Notes: generated by a model from the sequence alone, not told the origin. Counted from the first letter of the stretch, positions 1-11,345 are shown. The stretch: 64,000 nucleotides of DNA from Phenylobacterium sp. Root1290 (GCF_001425305.1 NZ_LMEE01000002.1:320191-384190), one strand, 5' to 3'. Numbers and translations are program-made.

Positions 1-1
1 T

Positions 2-2329
2 CTCGGAAGAATTTTCAAGACGCGAAGTTGGGGCGGCTACGAAATGCCGGGCATCGTGTCGGCCGTGATGCTGGAGTTTCCGGAGAGAGTTAAACGCGCA
101 GTGCATAAGGACCGCCAGGAGCTCGCCTTCTATATTCCCACCAAGCTGAGGAGTTACGAGCTCAGCCAGCCCTTTATTGAAGGTCTACTATGGCGGGATG
201 TCGATTCATTCTCGAAGCAGACGGACAAGCTCGTAGGCGCCTTCCTCAACGCTCCACAAAGGGAAACACAGGAGTCCATGCTCGAGGCCCTCGTCGGCCT
301 CGCCTCCAGGCCCGATCATCGCTACAGCGCCGACAGGCTCCGTCGTTATCTGGGGGCGATGGAGGTTACCGGCCGCGACCTGTTCTGGTCGGAATTTTTA
401 CGGGCGCATGGCCGGTCAGCTGCGGCGTATCGCGTGCTCGATTGGGTTCAAAGGCCTGGCTCCCAAATGGAGGAGGCCACGGCAAGGAACCTCATTACCC
501 TAATCTCGCTATTCCTCACGTCCAACGTGAGGCCCTTTCGAGATCGAGCCACCCACTGCCTAGTTATCCTCGGTGAGCGGTTCCCTGACAGCCTGTTTGC
601 GGAGGTAAGCCGAAGCTTCGCGTTCAACGACCCCTATGTTCGAGAACGTATGCTTGCTGCCGCCTACGGGGTTCTAATGCGGCAATGGGCTAGCGCACCG
701 GATGGCCTAAGGGCGGCCGCCTTGCCGCTAGCGCGCGAGCTTCGTGATCGCTTGGCGGGGGCGGATGATACCCCCCCGATCGAGCACGTACTGATGCGAG
801 ACTACGCTCAAGGCTTTATTGAACTAACGGCTCGACTTTGGCCAAGTCATGCGGATGAGCTTCGAGCGGAACCGCGGCGTGTTTCGTCCGAATCTGTCCT
901 GCGCCGTCCGAGCCGCATTTCGGAGAAGTCCGTGAAGGGCGCAGACGATGCGATCCACATGGATTTCGGCAATTACACGATCGGTCGCCTTGTGCCGGGC
1001 CGAAGCAACTACGACTACAATCACAAGGGCTATCGTGCCATCCGTCGCCAAATCGAGCGTCGGATTCTCGATTTAGGCTACGATGCGGAGCGGTTCCGAA
1101 TGATCGATCGCACGATCTCCGATCGTTCCTTCTACGGGCGTCAATCAAGTGACGGCCAGAAGACCGATCGCTACGGCAAAAAGTACTCTTGGATCGCATA
1201 CTTCGAGGTAGCTGGGCGACTTGCACTGCGCGGCCGCCTTCCCCGCCAGCGGGAAACGCGCGTAAGCGACACCGACATCGATCCAAGTTTTCCTGCGGCG
1301 GCGCTTATGTGGAAGCCGCCTCTGCCGAAGCTGTTCTCAGCCCCCTTCACCTCGGCGGCAGGCTGGCTCGAACACGGCCCATCACCACACTACCACGACC
1401 TGCTCGTCCTCGATTCGGTTGATGGTCAGCCCGGGCCCTGGGTACTCTTGGAGGGCTATCTCGGCGAAGGAACCCCCAACGATCATCGCCAGACCTTCAC
1501 ATTCCTGCGCGGTGCCTTTGTGACGCCGCGAGACATTCGAGCGCTCCATGGCGCGGTGAACGACACAGAGTATCCGGGCAACCGGAAAATTCCCGAGCCC
1601 CGCGAGGAGTACTACCTCTTCGCAGGCGAAATCGGATGGTCTGACAAGTATGGTCAGCGAAAGCTCGGAGGCATGGCGCGACCAGATGTAAGTGAGGCCT
1701 TTGACCGAAGTAAAACGATAGCAGTCACCAAACGCTACGGCGACATGGATGCCATCGAGAAAATGCGCCTGCTCGGCCGCTTTCGCGTCATCCTGAAAGG
1801 GAGGAAGGCAATACGCGAGGAAGCAATCGAACCTGATCCTGATCATCTGGTGACGGTGGAGACGTACGAGCACGTTGCAGGCGTGAAGCTTGAGGTGCCG
1901 GTCCGCGCCTTCAGTTGGGAGAGCCACCACAGCGAGGAAAATCAGGGTGGTGGCGCGACCTATCCATCCCCGGCAATGGTCGATCAATTGCGGCTGCGGA
2001 AGCGCGGCCCCCAGATCGACATGTTCGACGAAAAGGGCCAACGAGCGACTATCTATCGCGTGTTCGATTCCGAAAATCCGGAATCACGAGGCCGACTATT
2101 CTACATGCGCGCCGATCTCGTTGAAGACTACCTGCGGCAGAGGAAGAGGTCGCTCGTTTGGCTCAATTGGGGCGAACGCGAGATGCATTCTAGCGCGTCG
2201 GAGAAACTGCGCGATGACCCCACAATTCAGGCAATTTGGGGCAAGCACACCCACATTCATAAAGCGTTTTTCGTCTACGACCCCATGACGCACGAGGCGC
2301 TGGGAGCAGACCTTCCTAAAGTTGCCTAG
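2..2329 (+). CDS. C-terminal part of a large putative STAND/Avs-like defence NTPase (5' end outside window)
   Basis: The frame is open from the first bases of the window, so the first ATG (44) is probably internal and the true start lies to the left. About 775 residues are visible. They are mostly helical, with an RDRAT motif near residue 180, an NDPYVRERMLAAAYG segment near 210 and an RYGKKYSWIAYFE segment near 390. I recall these patterns from the long C-terminal regions of very large bacterial STAND-type ATPases in defence islands, but that is memory, not a search. No Walker motif is visible; it would be upstream. Sampled lines are about 55 percent GC, with codons such as tta and aga, against the high sixties in the next gene, which suggests horizontal transfer. 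The gene ends 13 bases from the convergent metH end. It could instead be another helical-repeat protein. Confidence 0.5.
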   Translation, partial: LGRIFKTRSWGGYEMPGIVSAVMLEFPERVKRAVHKDRQELAFYIPTKLRSYELSQPFIEGLLWRDVDSFSKQTDKLVGAFLNAPQRETQESMLEALVGLASRPDHRYSADRLRRYLGAMEVTGRDLFWSEFLRAHGRSAAAYRVLDWVQRPGSQMEEATARNLITLISLFLTSNVRPFRDRATHCLVILGERFPDSLFAEVSRSFAFNDPYVRERMLAAAYGVLMRQWASAPDGLRAAALPLARELRDRLAGADDTPPIEHVLMRDYAQGFIELTARLWPSHADELRAEPRRVSSESVLRRPSRISEKSVKGADDAIHMDFGNYTIGRLVPGRSNYDYNHKGYRAIRRQIERRILDLGYDAERFRMIDRTISDRSFYGRQSSDGQKTDRYGKKYSWIAYFEVAGRLALRGRLPRQRETRVSDTDIDPSFPAAALMWKPPLPKLFSAPFTSAAGWLEHGPSPHYHDLLVLDSVDGQPGPWVLLEGYLGEGTPNDHRQTFTFLRGAFVTPRDIRALHGAVNDTEYPGNRKIPEPREEYYLFAGEIGWSDKYGQRKLGGMARPDVSEAFDRSKTIAVTKRYGDMDAIEKMRLLGRFRVILKGRKAIREEAIEPDPDHLVTVETYEHVAGVKLEVPVRAFSWESHHSEENQGGGATYPSPAMVDQLRLRKRGPQIDMFDEKGQRATIYRVFDSENPESRGRLFYMRADLVEDYLRQRKRSLVWLNWGEREMHSSASEKLRDDPTIQAIWGKHTHIHKAFFVYDPMTHEALGADLPKVA

Positions 2330-2342
2330 GAACCAAAGCCCT

Positions 2343-5003
<2,661 letters not shown>

Positions 5004-5010
5004 CGCAAAT

Positions 5011-5028
5011 TCCCCGCCGAAGCGGGGA
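5011..5028 (-). promoter_or_regulatory. UUCG-capped hairpin over the metH second-half ribosome-binding site
   Basis: On the minus strand the arms TCCCCGC and GCGGGGA (5022-5028 and 5011-5017) form a perfect seven-base stem closed by a C-UUCG-G tetraloop, an especially stable loop. The 3' arm is the purine-rich Shine-Dalgarno sequence of the gene starting at 5003. Folding would hide the ribosome-binding site. The effect on translation is inferred. A similar unit lies before the ABC ATPase gene at 55423. Confidence 0.6.
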
Positions 5029-5070
5029 CCCAAGCTGAATCAGGTTTGGCCGAAGCCGGGAAGTAACACA

Positions 5071-5084
5071 GTCCGCGCGCGGAC
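5071..5084. repeat. Perfect 14-bp palindrome after the first metH gene
   Basis: GTCCGCGCGCGGAC reads the same on both strands and lies directly beyond the stop of the homocysteine-binding subunit, inside the 81-base spacer between the two metH halves. On the transcript it can form a short GC hairpin. There is no following T-tract, so it does not look like a classic terminator. It may stabilise or process the message, or be chance in GC-rich DNA. Confidence 0.35.
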
Positions 5085-6149
5085 CTAGGCGAGCTCGAAC
5101 GGTTCGAGGCCGGCGAGGCGCATCGCCTTCGGCCGCTCGGGCGGCTGGCGGGGCGTCAGGCCGGCGACGGCGTCGGCGACGTGCTTGATGTGGTCAGGCG
5201 TCGTGCCGCAGCAGCCGCCCAGGATGTTGACCAGGCCCTGCTCGGCCCATTCGTGCAGCTGGTGGCCAGTCTGGTGCGGCTGCTCGTCGTATTCGCCCAT
5301 GGCGTTGGGCAGGCCGGCGTTCGGATAGGCCGAGACCAGGGTGTCGGCCACCCGCGCCAGCTCGGCGATGTGCGGCCGCATCAGATCGGCGCCCAGCGCG
5401 CAATTCAGTCCGATGGCGAACGGCTTGGCGTGCTTCACCGAGTTCCAGAACGCCTCGACGGTCTGGCCCGACAGCGTCCGGCCCGAGCGGTCGGTGATGG
5501 TGCCGGAAATCCAGATCGGCAGCGGCTCGTAGCCCTCGTCTTCGAGGTCGAGGATCGCCTTGATCGCGGCCTTGCAGTTGAGCGTGTCGGTGATGGTCTC
5601 GATCAGATACATGTCCACGCCGCCGTCATGCAGCGCGATCATCTGCTCGCGATAGGACTGGTAGACCTCGTCGAAGGTGACGAGCCGAGCGCCCGGGTCG
5701 TTCACATCCGAGGACATCGACAGCATCTTGGGCAGCGGGCCGATCGACCCGGCGACGAAGCGCGGCTTGTGCGGCTCCTTCGCGGTCCAGGCGTCGGCGC
5801 GCTCGCGGGCGATCTTCGCGCCCAGGAAGTTGATATCGTAGACCGCCTCGCCGCATTCGTATTCAGCCTGCGCGATCGTGGTCGCCGAGAAGGTGTTGGT
5901 CTCAGAGATGTCGGCGCCGGCGGCGTAGTACTGGTCGTGCAGGTCCCCGATGATGTCCGGCCGCGTGATGCACAGCAGGTCGTTGTTGCCCTTGAGCTCC
6001 GACTTGTGCCCAGCGAAGCGCTCACCGCGGTAGTCGGCCTCGTCCAGGCCGCGCTTCTGGATCATCACCCCCCACGAGCCGTCGAGGATGAGGATGCGCT
6101 CCTTGGCGACCTGCTTGAGCGCCGCGATACGGTCCTGACGTGCGGTCAT
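5085..6149 (-). CDS. metH: Methionine synthase, homocysteine-binding subunit (split MetH, first half)
   Basis: A 354-residue homocysteine S-methyltransferase domain equal to the N-terminal module of MetH. It binds homocysteine through zinc. The three ligand cysteines are visible as C250 in GLNCALG and C313-C314 in GGCCGT, and the start contains the usual ILDGSWG segment. The reading frame stays open far upstream, but the ATG at 6149 matches the family start and overlaps the end of the preceding lactamase gene by four bases, the usual sign of translational coupling. The cobalamin half is a separate gene 81 bases downstream. Such a split MetH is, to my knowledge, known in Caulobacter and some other alphaproteobacteria, so the break is not a sequencing frameshift. 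Confidence 0.95.
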   Translation of the reverse strand: MTARQDRIAALKQVAKERILILDGSWGVMIQKRGLDEADYRGERFAGHKSELKGNNDLLCITRPDIIGDLHDQYYAAGADISETNTFSATTIAQAEYECGEAVYDINFLGAKIARERADAWTAKEPHKPRFVAGSIGPLPKMLSMSSDVNDPGARLVTFDEVYQSYREQMIALHDGGVDMYLIETITDTLNCKAAIKAILDLEDEGYEPLPIWISGTITDRSGRTLSGQTVEAFWNSVKHAKPFAIGLNCALGADLMRPHIAELARVADTLVSAYPNAGLPNAMGEYDEQPHQTGHQLHEWAEQGLVNILGGCCGTTPDHIKHVADAVAGLTPRQPPERPKAMRLAGLEPFELA

Positions 6150-7000
6150 CGGGCAGCCTCCTGCTGCTTGGCGAGAGCCTTCTTGAAGTCCCGCTCCGAA
6201 CTGGCGACAGCCGCCTGAAGTTCGGTCGGATCGACGAAGGGATTGGGTTGGGCGCCCAGCCGGGCGCGCTTGTCGGCCAACTTGAAGCTCTCGGCGTGCG
6301 GCGCGAGGAAGACGTCGGCCTTGATGGTCTTCAGCTTGGCGAAAGTCGCCTGGTAGTCGCCCACGATGCCGGGGTACTGCGGCCCCTTGTCCTTGGAGAC
6401 CAGGCGGTTCAGCGCCACGCTGGTGCTGCAATGATAGACGGCCTGCCGCACGGCTCCGTCCACCTTCAGCGGAAAGGTCCAGGTCGTGCAGCCAGCGCTG
6501 TGGCCAGGCGTCAGGTGCGCCGTCAGCACGACGCCGCCCAGAGCCACCTTCTCGCCGTCCTTCAGGACCCGATCGACCTTGACCGGCGGAAAATCGAGGT
6601 CCCTGCGTTCCTCTGAGCCGGGATAGGTCCCGCTCTCCAGCGCGGCCTTGTCCGGGCCGCTCGCCGCCAGCATGGCTCCGGTGTCGGTCTTCAGTTGAGC
6701 GAGACCGCCGGAGTGATCGAAGTGGGCGTGGCTGTTCAAAAGGATCTTCACGTCCGATGGCTTGAAGCCCAGGGCCGTGATGTTCGCCTCGATGCCCTTG
6801 GCCGCGCTCGGCACGGCGCCGTCGATCAGGATGTGGCCCTGCGGCGTCGTCAGCAGCAACGAGGTGAGCCCTTCGGTGCCGACATAATAGAGGTTGTCCG
6901 CGATGCGGAACGGCTTCGTCGGCGCGCTCCAGTTGGCCGGCGACTGGGCGAGCGCCGGCGCGGCCGAAGCCAGCAGGGCGATGGTCAGGAGCGCCTTCAC
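6146..7000 (-). CDS. Subclass B3 metallo-beta-lactamase (CAU-1-like)
   Basis: A 284-residue secreted zinc hydrolase with a Sec signal peptide (about residues 1-19, cleavage after ALA). The metal ligands are complete for a B3 enzyme: H91, H93 and H167 for the first zinc, and D95, H96 and H235 for the second, in HAHFDH, PGHSAG and APHAES contexts. Length and motifs fit the Caulobacter CAU-1/Mbl1b group, which hydrolyses penicillins, cephalosporins and carbapenems. Its position is odd: it overlaps metF and the first metH gene by four bases on either side and so is expressed with methionine genes. A different physiological substrate is possible, but all catalytic residues for lactam hydrolysis are present. 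Confidence 0.9.
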   Translation of the reverse strand: MKALLTIALLASAAPALAQSPANWSAPTKPFRIADNLYYVGTEGLTSLLLTTPQGHILIDGAVPSAAKGIEANITALGFKPSDVKILLNSHAHFDHSGGLAQLKTDTGAMLAASGPDKAALESGTYPGSEERRDLDFPPVKVDRVLKDGEKVALGGVVLTAHLTPGHSAGCTTWTFPLKVDGAVRQAVYHCSTSVALNRLVSKDKGPQYPGIVGDYQATFAKLKTIKADVFLAPHAESFKLADKRARLGAQPNPFVDPTELQAAVASSERDFKKALAKQQEAAR

Positions 7001-7929
7001 GCCGCCACCTCGCTGGGCTCGGTCGGCGCCTCGCGCACGCCGAGGACCCGGCAGATCGCATAGACTAGGTCTGCGCGGTTAAGCGTGTAGAAGTGGAAAT
7101 CTGAATAGCCTTCCTCGGCCAGACGCACGCACATCTCGGACGCCACCGAAGCGGCGATGAGCTTGCGGGTCTCCGGGTCCTTGTCCAGGCCGTCGAACAG
7201 GTTCCCCAGCCACGCCGGCAGCGGGATGCCTACCGGGCCGGCCATCTTCTTGAGACCCTTGTAGTTCGACACCGGCATGATCCCCGGCGAAACTGGGATG
7301 GTCACGCCGGCCTTGCGCAGCTTGTCCATGAAGAACAGGTAGGCGTCGATGTCGTAGAAGAACTGGGTGATCGCGCGGGTCGCCCCGGCGTCGATCTTGG
7401 CCTTCAGCACCTCGATATCGTGATCGATCGACGGGCTTTCCGGATGGATTTGCGGATAGAGGCTGACGCTGACCTCGAATGGCGCGACCGCCTTGATGCC
7501 GGCGGTCAGTTCCGTAGCGTTCAGGTAGCCGTCGGCGCGCGGCGCATAGACCCCGCCGATGTTGCCGGGCGGGTCGCCGCGCAGGGCGACGATGTGGCGG
7601 ATACCCGCGTCCCAATAGGCCTGCACGACCTCATCGACTTCGGCCTTCGAAGCCTCGACGCAGGTCAAATGAGCGGCAGGTTTTAGGGTCGTCTCCTTCA
7701 ACATCCTGACGACCGTGCGGTGCGTGCGGTCACGCGTGGAGCCGCCAGCGCCATAGGTGACGGAGACGAACGAAGGATTCAACGGCTCGAGCCGGCGGAT
7801 CGCCTCCCACAGGCTCACCTCGGCTTCCGGCGTCTTGGGCGGGGAGAACTCGAACGACACGGACGGGCGGCGCGTGTTTCCAGCGGCGGCGCGGGCGACA
7901 GGTCCGAGCGCAGTTTCATGAGGGCTCAT
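6997..7929 (-). CDS. metF: 5,10-methylenetetrahydrofolate reductase
   Basis: A 310-residue MetF of normal bacterial length. It reduces methylene-THF to 5-methyl-THF with a bound FAD, supplying the methyl donor for the MetH genes downstream. The N-terminal SFEFSPPKT segment carries the conserved catalytic glutamate. The folate/FAD barrel signatures VTYGAGGSTRDRT, HLTCV and ALRGDPP follow in order, and ITQFFYD lies past the middle. The start overlaps the regulator stop by four bases and the stop overlaps the lactamase start by four, so the operon is tightly coupled. Confidence 0.95.
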   Translation of the reverse strand: MSPHETALGPVARAAAGNTRRPSVSFEFSPPKTPEAEVSLWEAIRRLEPLNPSFVSVTYGAGGSTRDRTHRTVVRMLKETTLKPAAHLTCVEASKAEVDEVVQAYWDAGIRHIVALRGDPPGNIGGVYAPRADGYLNATELTAGIKAVAPFEVSVSLYPQIHPESPSIDHDIEVLKAKIDAGATRAITQFFYDIDAYLFFMDKLRKAGVTIPVSPGIMPVSNYKGLKKMAGPVGIPLPAWLGNLFDGLDKDPETRKLIAASVASEMCVRLAEEGYSDFHFYTLNRADLVYAICRVLGVREAPTEPSEVAA

Positions 7930-8897
7930 GCGGCGCTCCTTTGGGGCATGCGGCCGCGCTCGGCGACCCAGATTTTCACGGTGAGGCCTTCAGCCCTGGC
8001 TGGGGGCAGCGCCGTTACGCGGATGTTGGAAAGCCCTGCCTCTCCCAGCCAACGCGCCATCTCCGGCTCGGCGAAGCCGAGGCGCCGGTGCTGGTGCTGC
8101 TCGCGCAGGAATTCCAGGGTGTGGGGTGCGAAGTCGACGATCAGCAGGCGACCGCCCTCGGCGACCAGGCGCGCCGCTTCGCGAACCGCCGCGGCAGGGT
8201 CGGCCAGGTAATGCAGAACCTGGTGGACGACGACGAGGTCGGCGCTCTGCCCCGGAAGGCGTGTGCCGAAAATGTCGCCATGACGCAGCTCGAAGCCTTC
8301 GAGCCCCGCCTCGGCGACATGGTTGCGGGCGATGTTCAGCATCTGCTGGGAGAGATCGAGCCCTATCGCGGCGTCCGCGTGGGGGCCGAGCAAGGTCAGC
8401 ATTCGGCCCGTGCCCGAGCCCAGGTCGACCAGCCGCTTGAAGGGGCCAGGCCCGACGGCTTCGAGGATCGCCGCCTCGACCGCGTTCTCGGCCACATAGA
8501 GAGAGCGAATTTCGTCCCAACGGGCGGCGTTGCGCGCGAAGTACTCGCCCGCTTCGGTCGAGCGCTCGCCGCGAACGGCTTGCAGGCGCACGGCATCGCG
8601 GACGATGACCTCATCGCTGGGATCCACCAGCTTCAAGGCTTCATCAGTCAGGTGCCGAGCGTCGCCGCTGTTCACGAGCCGGTAGAAAACCCAGGCTCCG
8701 TCCGGAAACCGCTCGACCAGACCCGCCTCGGCCAGAAGCTTCAAATGCCGCGAGACGCGCGGCTGGCTTTGGTCCAGAACCCGGCACAGCTCCAGCACCG
8801 CCAGCTCTTCACCAGACAGCAGCGCGAGAATGCGAAGGCGCGTGGGCTCGCCCGCCGCGCGCAAGATATCCACCGCCTGACTCGTCGAGAGCGTCAT
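7926..8897 (-). CDS. ArsR-family regulator fused to a SAM-dependent methyltransferase domain (SahR-like)
   Basis: Residues about 1-100 form an ArsR-type winged helix (recognition part DQSQPRVSRHLKLL). Residues about 140-310 are a class I methyltransferase fold with the SAM-binding motif VDLGSGTGRML. No metal-binding cysteine pair of the classic ArsR/SmtB type is seen. This layout is consistent with SahR, the SAH-responsive repressor of methionine-cycle genes in Proteobacteria, where a fused methyltransferase-like domain could sense SAM or SAH. It is the first gene of the metF-lactamase-metH operon, and a perfect palindrome five bases before its start is the likely operator, so it probably represses its own operon. 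Whether the domain is still catalytic cannot be told. Confidence 0.85.
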   Translation of the reverse strand: MTLSTSQAVDILRAAGEPTRLRILALLSGEELAVLELCRVLDQSQPRVSRHLKLLAEAGLVERFPDGAWVFYRLVNSGDARHLTDEALKLVDPSDEVIVRDAVRLQAVRGERSTEAGEYFARNAARWDEIRSLYVAENAVEAAILEAVGPGPFKRLVDLGSGTGRMLTLLGPHADAAIGLDLSQQMLNIARNHVAEAGLEGFELRHGDIFGTRLPGQSADLVVVHQVLHYLADPAAAVREAARLVAEGGRLLIVDFAPHTLEFLREQHQHRRLGFAEPEMARWLGEAGLSNIRVTALPPARAEGLTVKIWVAERGRMPQRSAA

Positions 8898-8902
8898 GGG
8901 CG

Positions 8903-8920
8903 CATAAAGATATCTTTATG
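8903..8920. promoter_or_regulatory. Candidate operator of the methionine operon (18-bp perfect palindrome)
   Basis: CATAAAGATATCTTTATG is perfectly symmetric and AT-rich in a very GC-rich region. It ends five bases before the start codon of the ArsR-type regulator, and a further half-site (TCTTTATG) follows at 8921-8928. Position and symmetry fit autorepression by the dimeric regulator, and the motif resembles what I remember of alphaproteobacterial SahR sites. Confidence 0.7.
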
Positions 8921-8981
8921 TCTTTATGTCAAGTTGCCTGGAGCGTTCGCCAGCGCTTATACCACAGCGTCCCGCGTGCGG

Positions 8982-9917
8982 TTAGACCGGGCTCATGACC
9001 GGTTGTCCGGCCACGAAGAGCCGCACGTTTTCAAGCGCCTGACCGACCATCCGCGGAATGGAATCCACCGTGCCGCCGGCGCTATGGGGCGTCAGCACCG
9101 TATTGGGCACGTCGGCCCAGCGCGACGCCGGCGTCGGTTCGGTTTCGAACACGTCGAGCGCGGCGCGCCCAAGCCGCCCCTCCTTCAGCGCCGCGATCAG
9201 CGCATCTTCATCGATGACCGAGCCGCGAGCGACGTTGACCACCATGCCCCGCGATCCGAGGGCGTCGAGGACCTCCCGGTTCACCGCCTTGCGATTGCTC
9301 TCGTCGGCACGGCAGGCCACCACCAGGATGTCGCTGGCCTGCGCCAACTGCACGAGGCTCTCGGCCCGCGGCCAGGGTGCGTCCGGCTTCTCGCGCGGGC
9401 CCCACCAGGCGATCTCCATGCCCATCGACACGCCGCGCACGGCGACCGCCTCGCCGATCGCGCCCAGGCCCATGACGCCCAGCTTGCGGCCGCGTAGCCC
9501 GGGCCGGTTGCCGACCCGCGGATCGTCACGCCAGCCGCCTCCGCGCACCACCGCATCGCCGGCGACGATGTTGCGCCAACCGGCGATCAGCAGGCCGATG
9601 GCGTGATCTGCAACATCGTCGGCGTTCAGCCCCTTGGCGTGGCTGACTTCGATCCCGCGGGCCCGGCACCAAGGCACATCGACGCCATCGTAGCCGACGC
9701 TGACATTGGCGATGAGCCCGAGCTTCGGCAGGCTCTGCAGAAAGTCGTGGCTGAGCGGAATCTCGCCGGCATGGACGATCGCTGTCACCTGTTCGGCCTG
9801 GCCCGGCTCCAGCTCCCAGCGCCGCGCGACCAGATAGCCCGCCGCCTCCAGCGCCTGTTGCACCGGCGACAGCATCTGGTGGGAAATCAGGACGAGGGGG
9901 CGGGCGGCGTCGGTCAT
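8982..9917 (-). CDS. D-isomer-specific 2-hydroxyacid dehydrogenase (hydroxypyruvate/glyoxylate reductase-like)
   Basis: A 311-residue NAD(P)-dependent dehydrogenase. It has the split substrate-binding domain, a central Rossmann fold with GLGAIGEAVA (about residues 150-160), and the catalytic Arg, Glu and His of the family in the CRADES, VFETEP and TPHSAG segments. It would reduce 2-keto acids such as glyoxylate or hydroxypyruvate in the cytoplasm; the exact substrate is not readable from sequence. It is a single-gene unit, divergent from the next gene across a 51-base gap. Confidence 0.88.
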   Translation of the reverse strand: MTDAARPLVLISHQMLSPVQQALEAAGYLVARRWELEPGQAEQVTAIVHAGEIPLSHDFLQSLPKLGLIANVSVGYDGVDVPWCRARGIEVSHAKGLNADDVADHAIGLLIAGWRNIVAGDAVVRGGGWRDDPRVGNRPGLRGRKLGVMGLGAIGEAVAVRGVSMGMEIAWWGPREKPDAPWPRAESLVQLAQASDILVVACRADESNRKAVNREVLDALGSRGMVVNVARGSVIDEDALIAALKEGRLGRAALDVFETEPTPASRWADVPNTVLTPHSAGGTVDSIPRMVGQALENVRLFVAGQPVMSPV

Positions 9918-9968
9918 GGGGTTCTCCGAACTCTGCGCGTCCTATAGCCAAGGCGCAGGGAGGCCGTC

Positions 9969-10481
9969 ATGCGCCGCATGGTGATCCTTGGCAACTCGGG
10001 GTGCGGTAAGTCCAGGTTGGCGCGGATGCTGGGCGCGCGCCTCGGTCTGCCGGTCGTGCATCTCGATCCGCTCTACTACGGCGCCGGCTGGGTTCACGGC
10101 GACGCCGCGACGTTTCGGCGGCGCGTGACCGAGGCGCTCGCGGGTGACGCCTGGATCGTGGACGGAGCCTTCCTCTCGCTGGTCGGCGACATCACCCTGC
10201 CCCGCGCCGAACACGTCATCTGGCTTGAGCAGCCGCGCTGGCGGGCGCTGGCCCGCGCGCTCGCCCGCTGCATCGATCCAAGACAAGCGGCGCGAGCCGA
10301 TCTGCCGGCCGGCTGCCGCGATACGCCCAGTCGCGAAATGTTGGCCGACATCTGGAGTTTCGAGCGCGAGGGGCGGCCCGACCTGGAGCGCCGCCTGGCG
10401 ACACTGGCGCCGGCCACGTCGATCCAACGGCTGAGAGGCGACCGCGCCGTAGCGGCATTCGTTCAGAGCATCGCTGGATGA
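9969..10481 (+). CDS. Small P-loop NTPase, adenylate-kinase-like (FlaR-type topology-modulation family)
   Basis: A 170-residue protein with the Walker A loop GNSGCGKS at residues 8-15 and a DGAF segment near 65-68. The fold resembles adenylate or shikimate kinases and proteins annotated as DNA topology modulation protein FlaR. The substrate is unknown. The gene starts 51 bases from the divergent dehydrogenase gene and precedes the dioxygenase gene by 72 bases, so the two may be cotranscribed. Confidence 0.7.
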   Translation: MRRMVILGNSGCGKSRLARMLGARLGLPVVHLDPLYYGAGWVHGDAATFRRRVTEALAGDAWIVDGAFLSLVGDITLPRAEHVIWLEQPRWRALARALARCIDPRQAARADLPAGCRDTPSREMLADIWSFEREGRPDLERRLATLAPATSIQRLRGDRAVAAFVQSIAG

Positions 10482-10553
10482 GGCCCCCCGTTTGCGCGAG
10501 ATTGACGCGGCCGATTGACGAGCGGCGAAGCTCTACCGATCTAGAAGGGCGTC

Positions 10554-11345
10554 ATGAGCGAACGCGTCCCCCACATGCCGGCGATCTTCGTCGGCCACGG
10601 CAGCCCGATGAACGCCCTCGGCGGCGACTATGCGCAGACCTGGCGCGATCTGGGCGCCAGCCTGCCCCGCCCCAAGGCGATCCTCTGCGTCTCGGCCCAC
10701 TGGTATGTCGAGGAGACCGCGATCACGGCGATGAGCCAGCCGCGGACCATCCACGACTTCTATGGCTTTCCGAAACCGCTCTACGACATCCACTACCCGG
10801 CCCCGGGCGACGCCTGGCTGGTCGAGCGCGTGAGCGACCTGCTCGCGCCCGTCCCCGTTCGCCACGACCATGACTGGGGCCTGGATCACGGCGCGTGGTC
10901 GGTGCTGATGCACATGTTCCCGCAAGCGGACATTCCGGTGCTGCAGCTGGCCATCGATCTGCGCCAGCCGCCAGCCTTCCACTACGAGCTGGGCCGCAAG
11001 CTGGCCGAACTGCGCGACGAGGGCGTGCTGATCGTCGGCTCGGGCGACTGGGTGCACAACCTGCGGCTGGCGATCCGCGCCCAAAGCGCCGAGCCGCTCG
11101 ACTGGGCCGACCGCTTCAACGAGACGGTCAAAGGCCTGATCACGGCCCACGACCACGCGCCGCTGATCGACTGGATGAGCCTTGGCCAGGACGCGCGCCT
11201 CTCGATACCGACCGACGAGCACTACCTGCCGCTGCTCTACGTCCTGGGCGCGCAGGGACAGGACGACGAGGTGCGGTTCTTCAACGACGCGATCGACCTG
11301 GGCGCCATCAGCATGACCGGCGTCGTGGTGGGCCGCGCCGCCTAG
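10554..11345 (+). CDS. ygiD: DODA-type extradiol aromatic ring-opening dioxygenase (YgiD family)
   Basis: A 263-residue member of the LigB/DODA superfamily of non-haem metal dioxygenases. Metal-ligand histidines are visible in VGHGSPMNA near the N-terminus and in SAHWYVEE (about residue 62). Further conserved parts are the HDFYGFP and HYPAPG segments and a DHDWGLDHG segment. E. coli YgiD opens the ring of 4,5-DOPA-like catechols in vitro, but the natural substrate is uncertain. AGAAGGG before the ATG serves as ribosome-binding site. It converges on ettA across a terminator hairpin. Confidence 0.85.
   Translation: MSERVPHMPAIFVGHGSPMNALGGDYAQTWRDLGASLPRPKAILCVSAHWYVEETAITAMSQPRTIHDFYGFPKPLYDIHYPAPGDAWLVERVSDLLAPVPVRHDHDWGLDHGAWSVLMHMFPQADIPVLQLAIDLRQPPAFHYELGRKLAELRDEGVLIVGSGDWVHNLRLAIRAQSAEPLDWADRFNETVKGLITAHDHAPLIDWMSLGQDARLSIPTDEHYLPLLYVLGAQGQDDEVRFFNDAIDLGAISMTGVVVGRAA

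Noticed and set aside
6150..7061. 658-codon frame that extends the first metH gene upstream
   Set aside because: The extra part is an Arg/Gly-rich shadow of the metallo-beta-lactamase gene; the MetH family start is at 6149.
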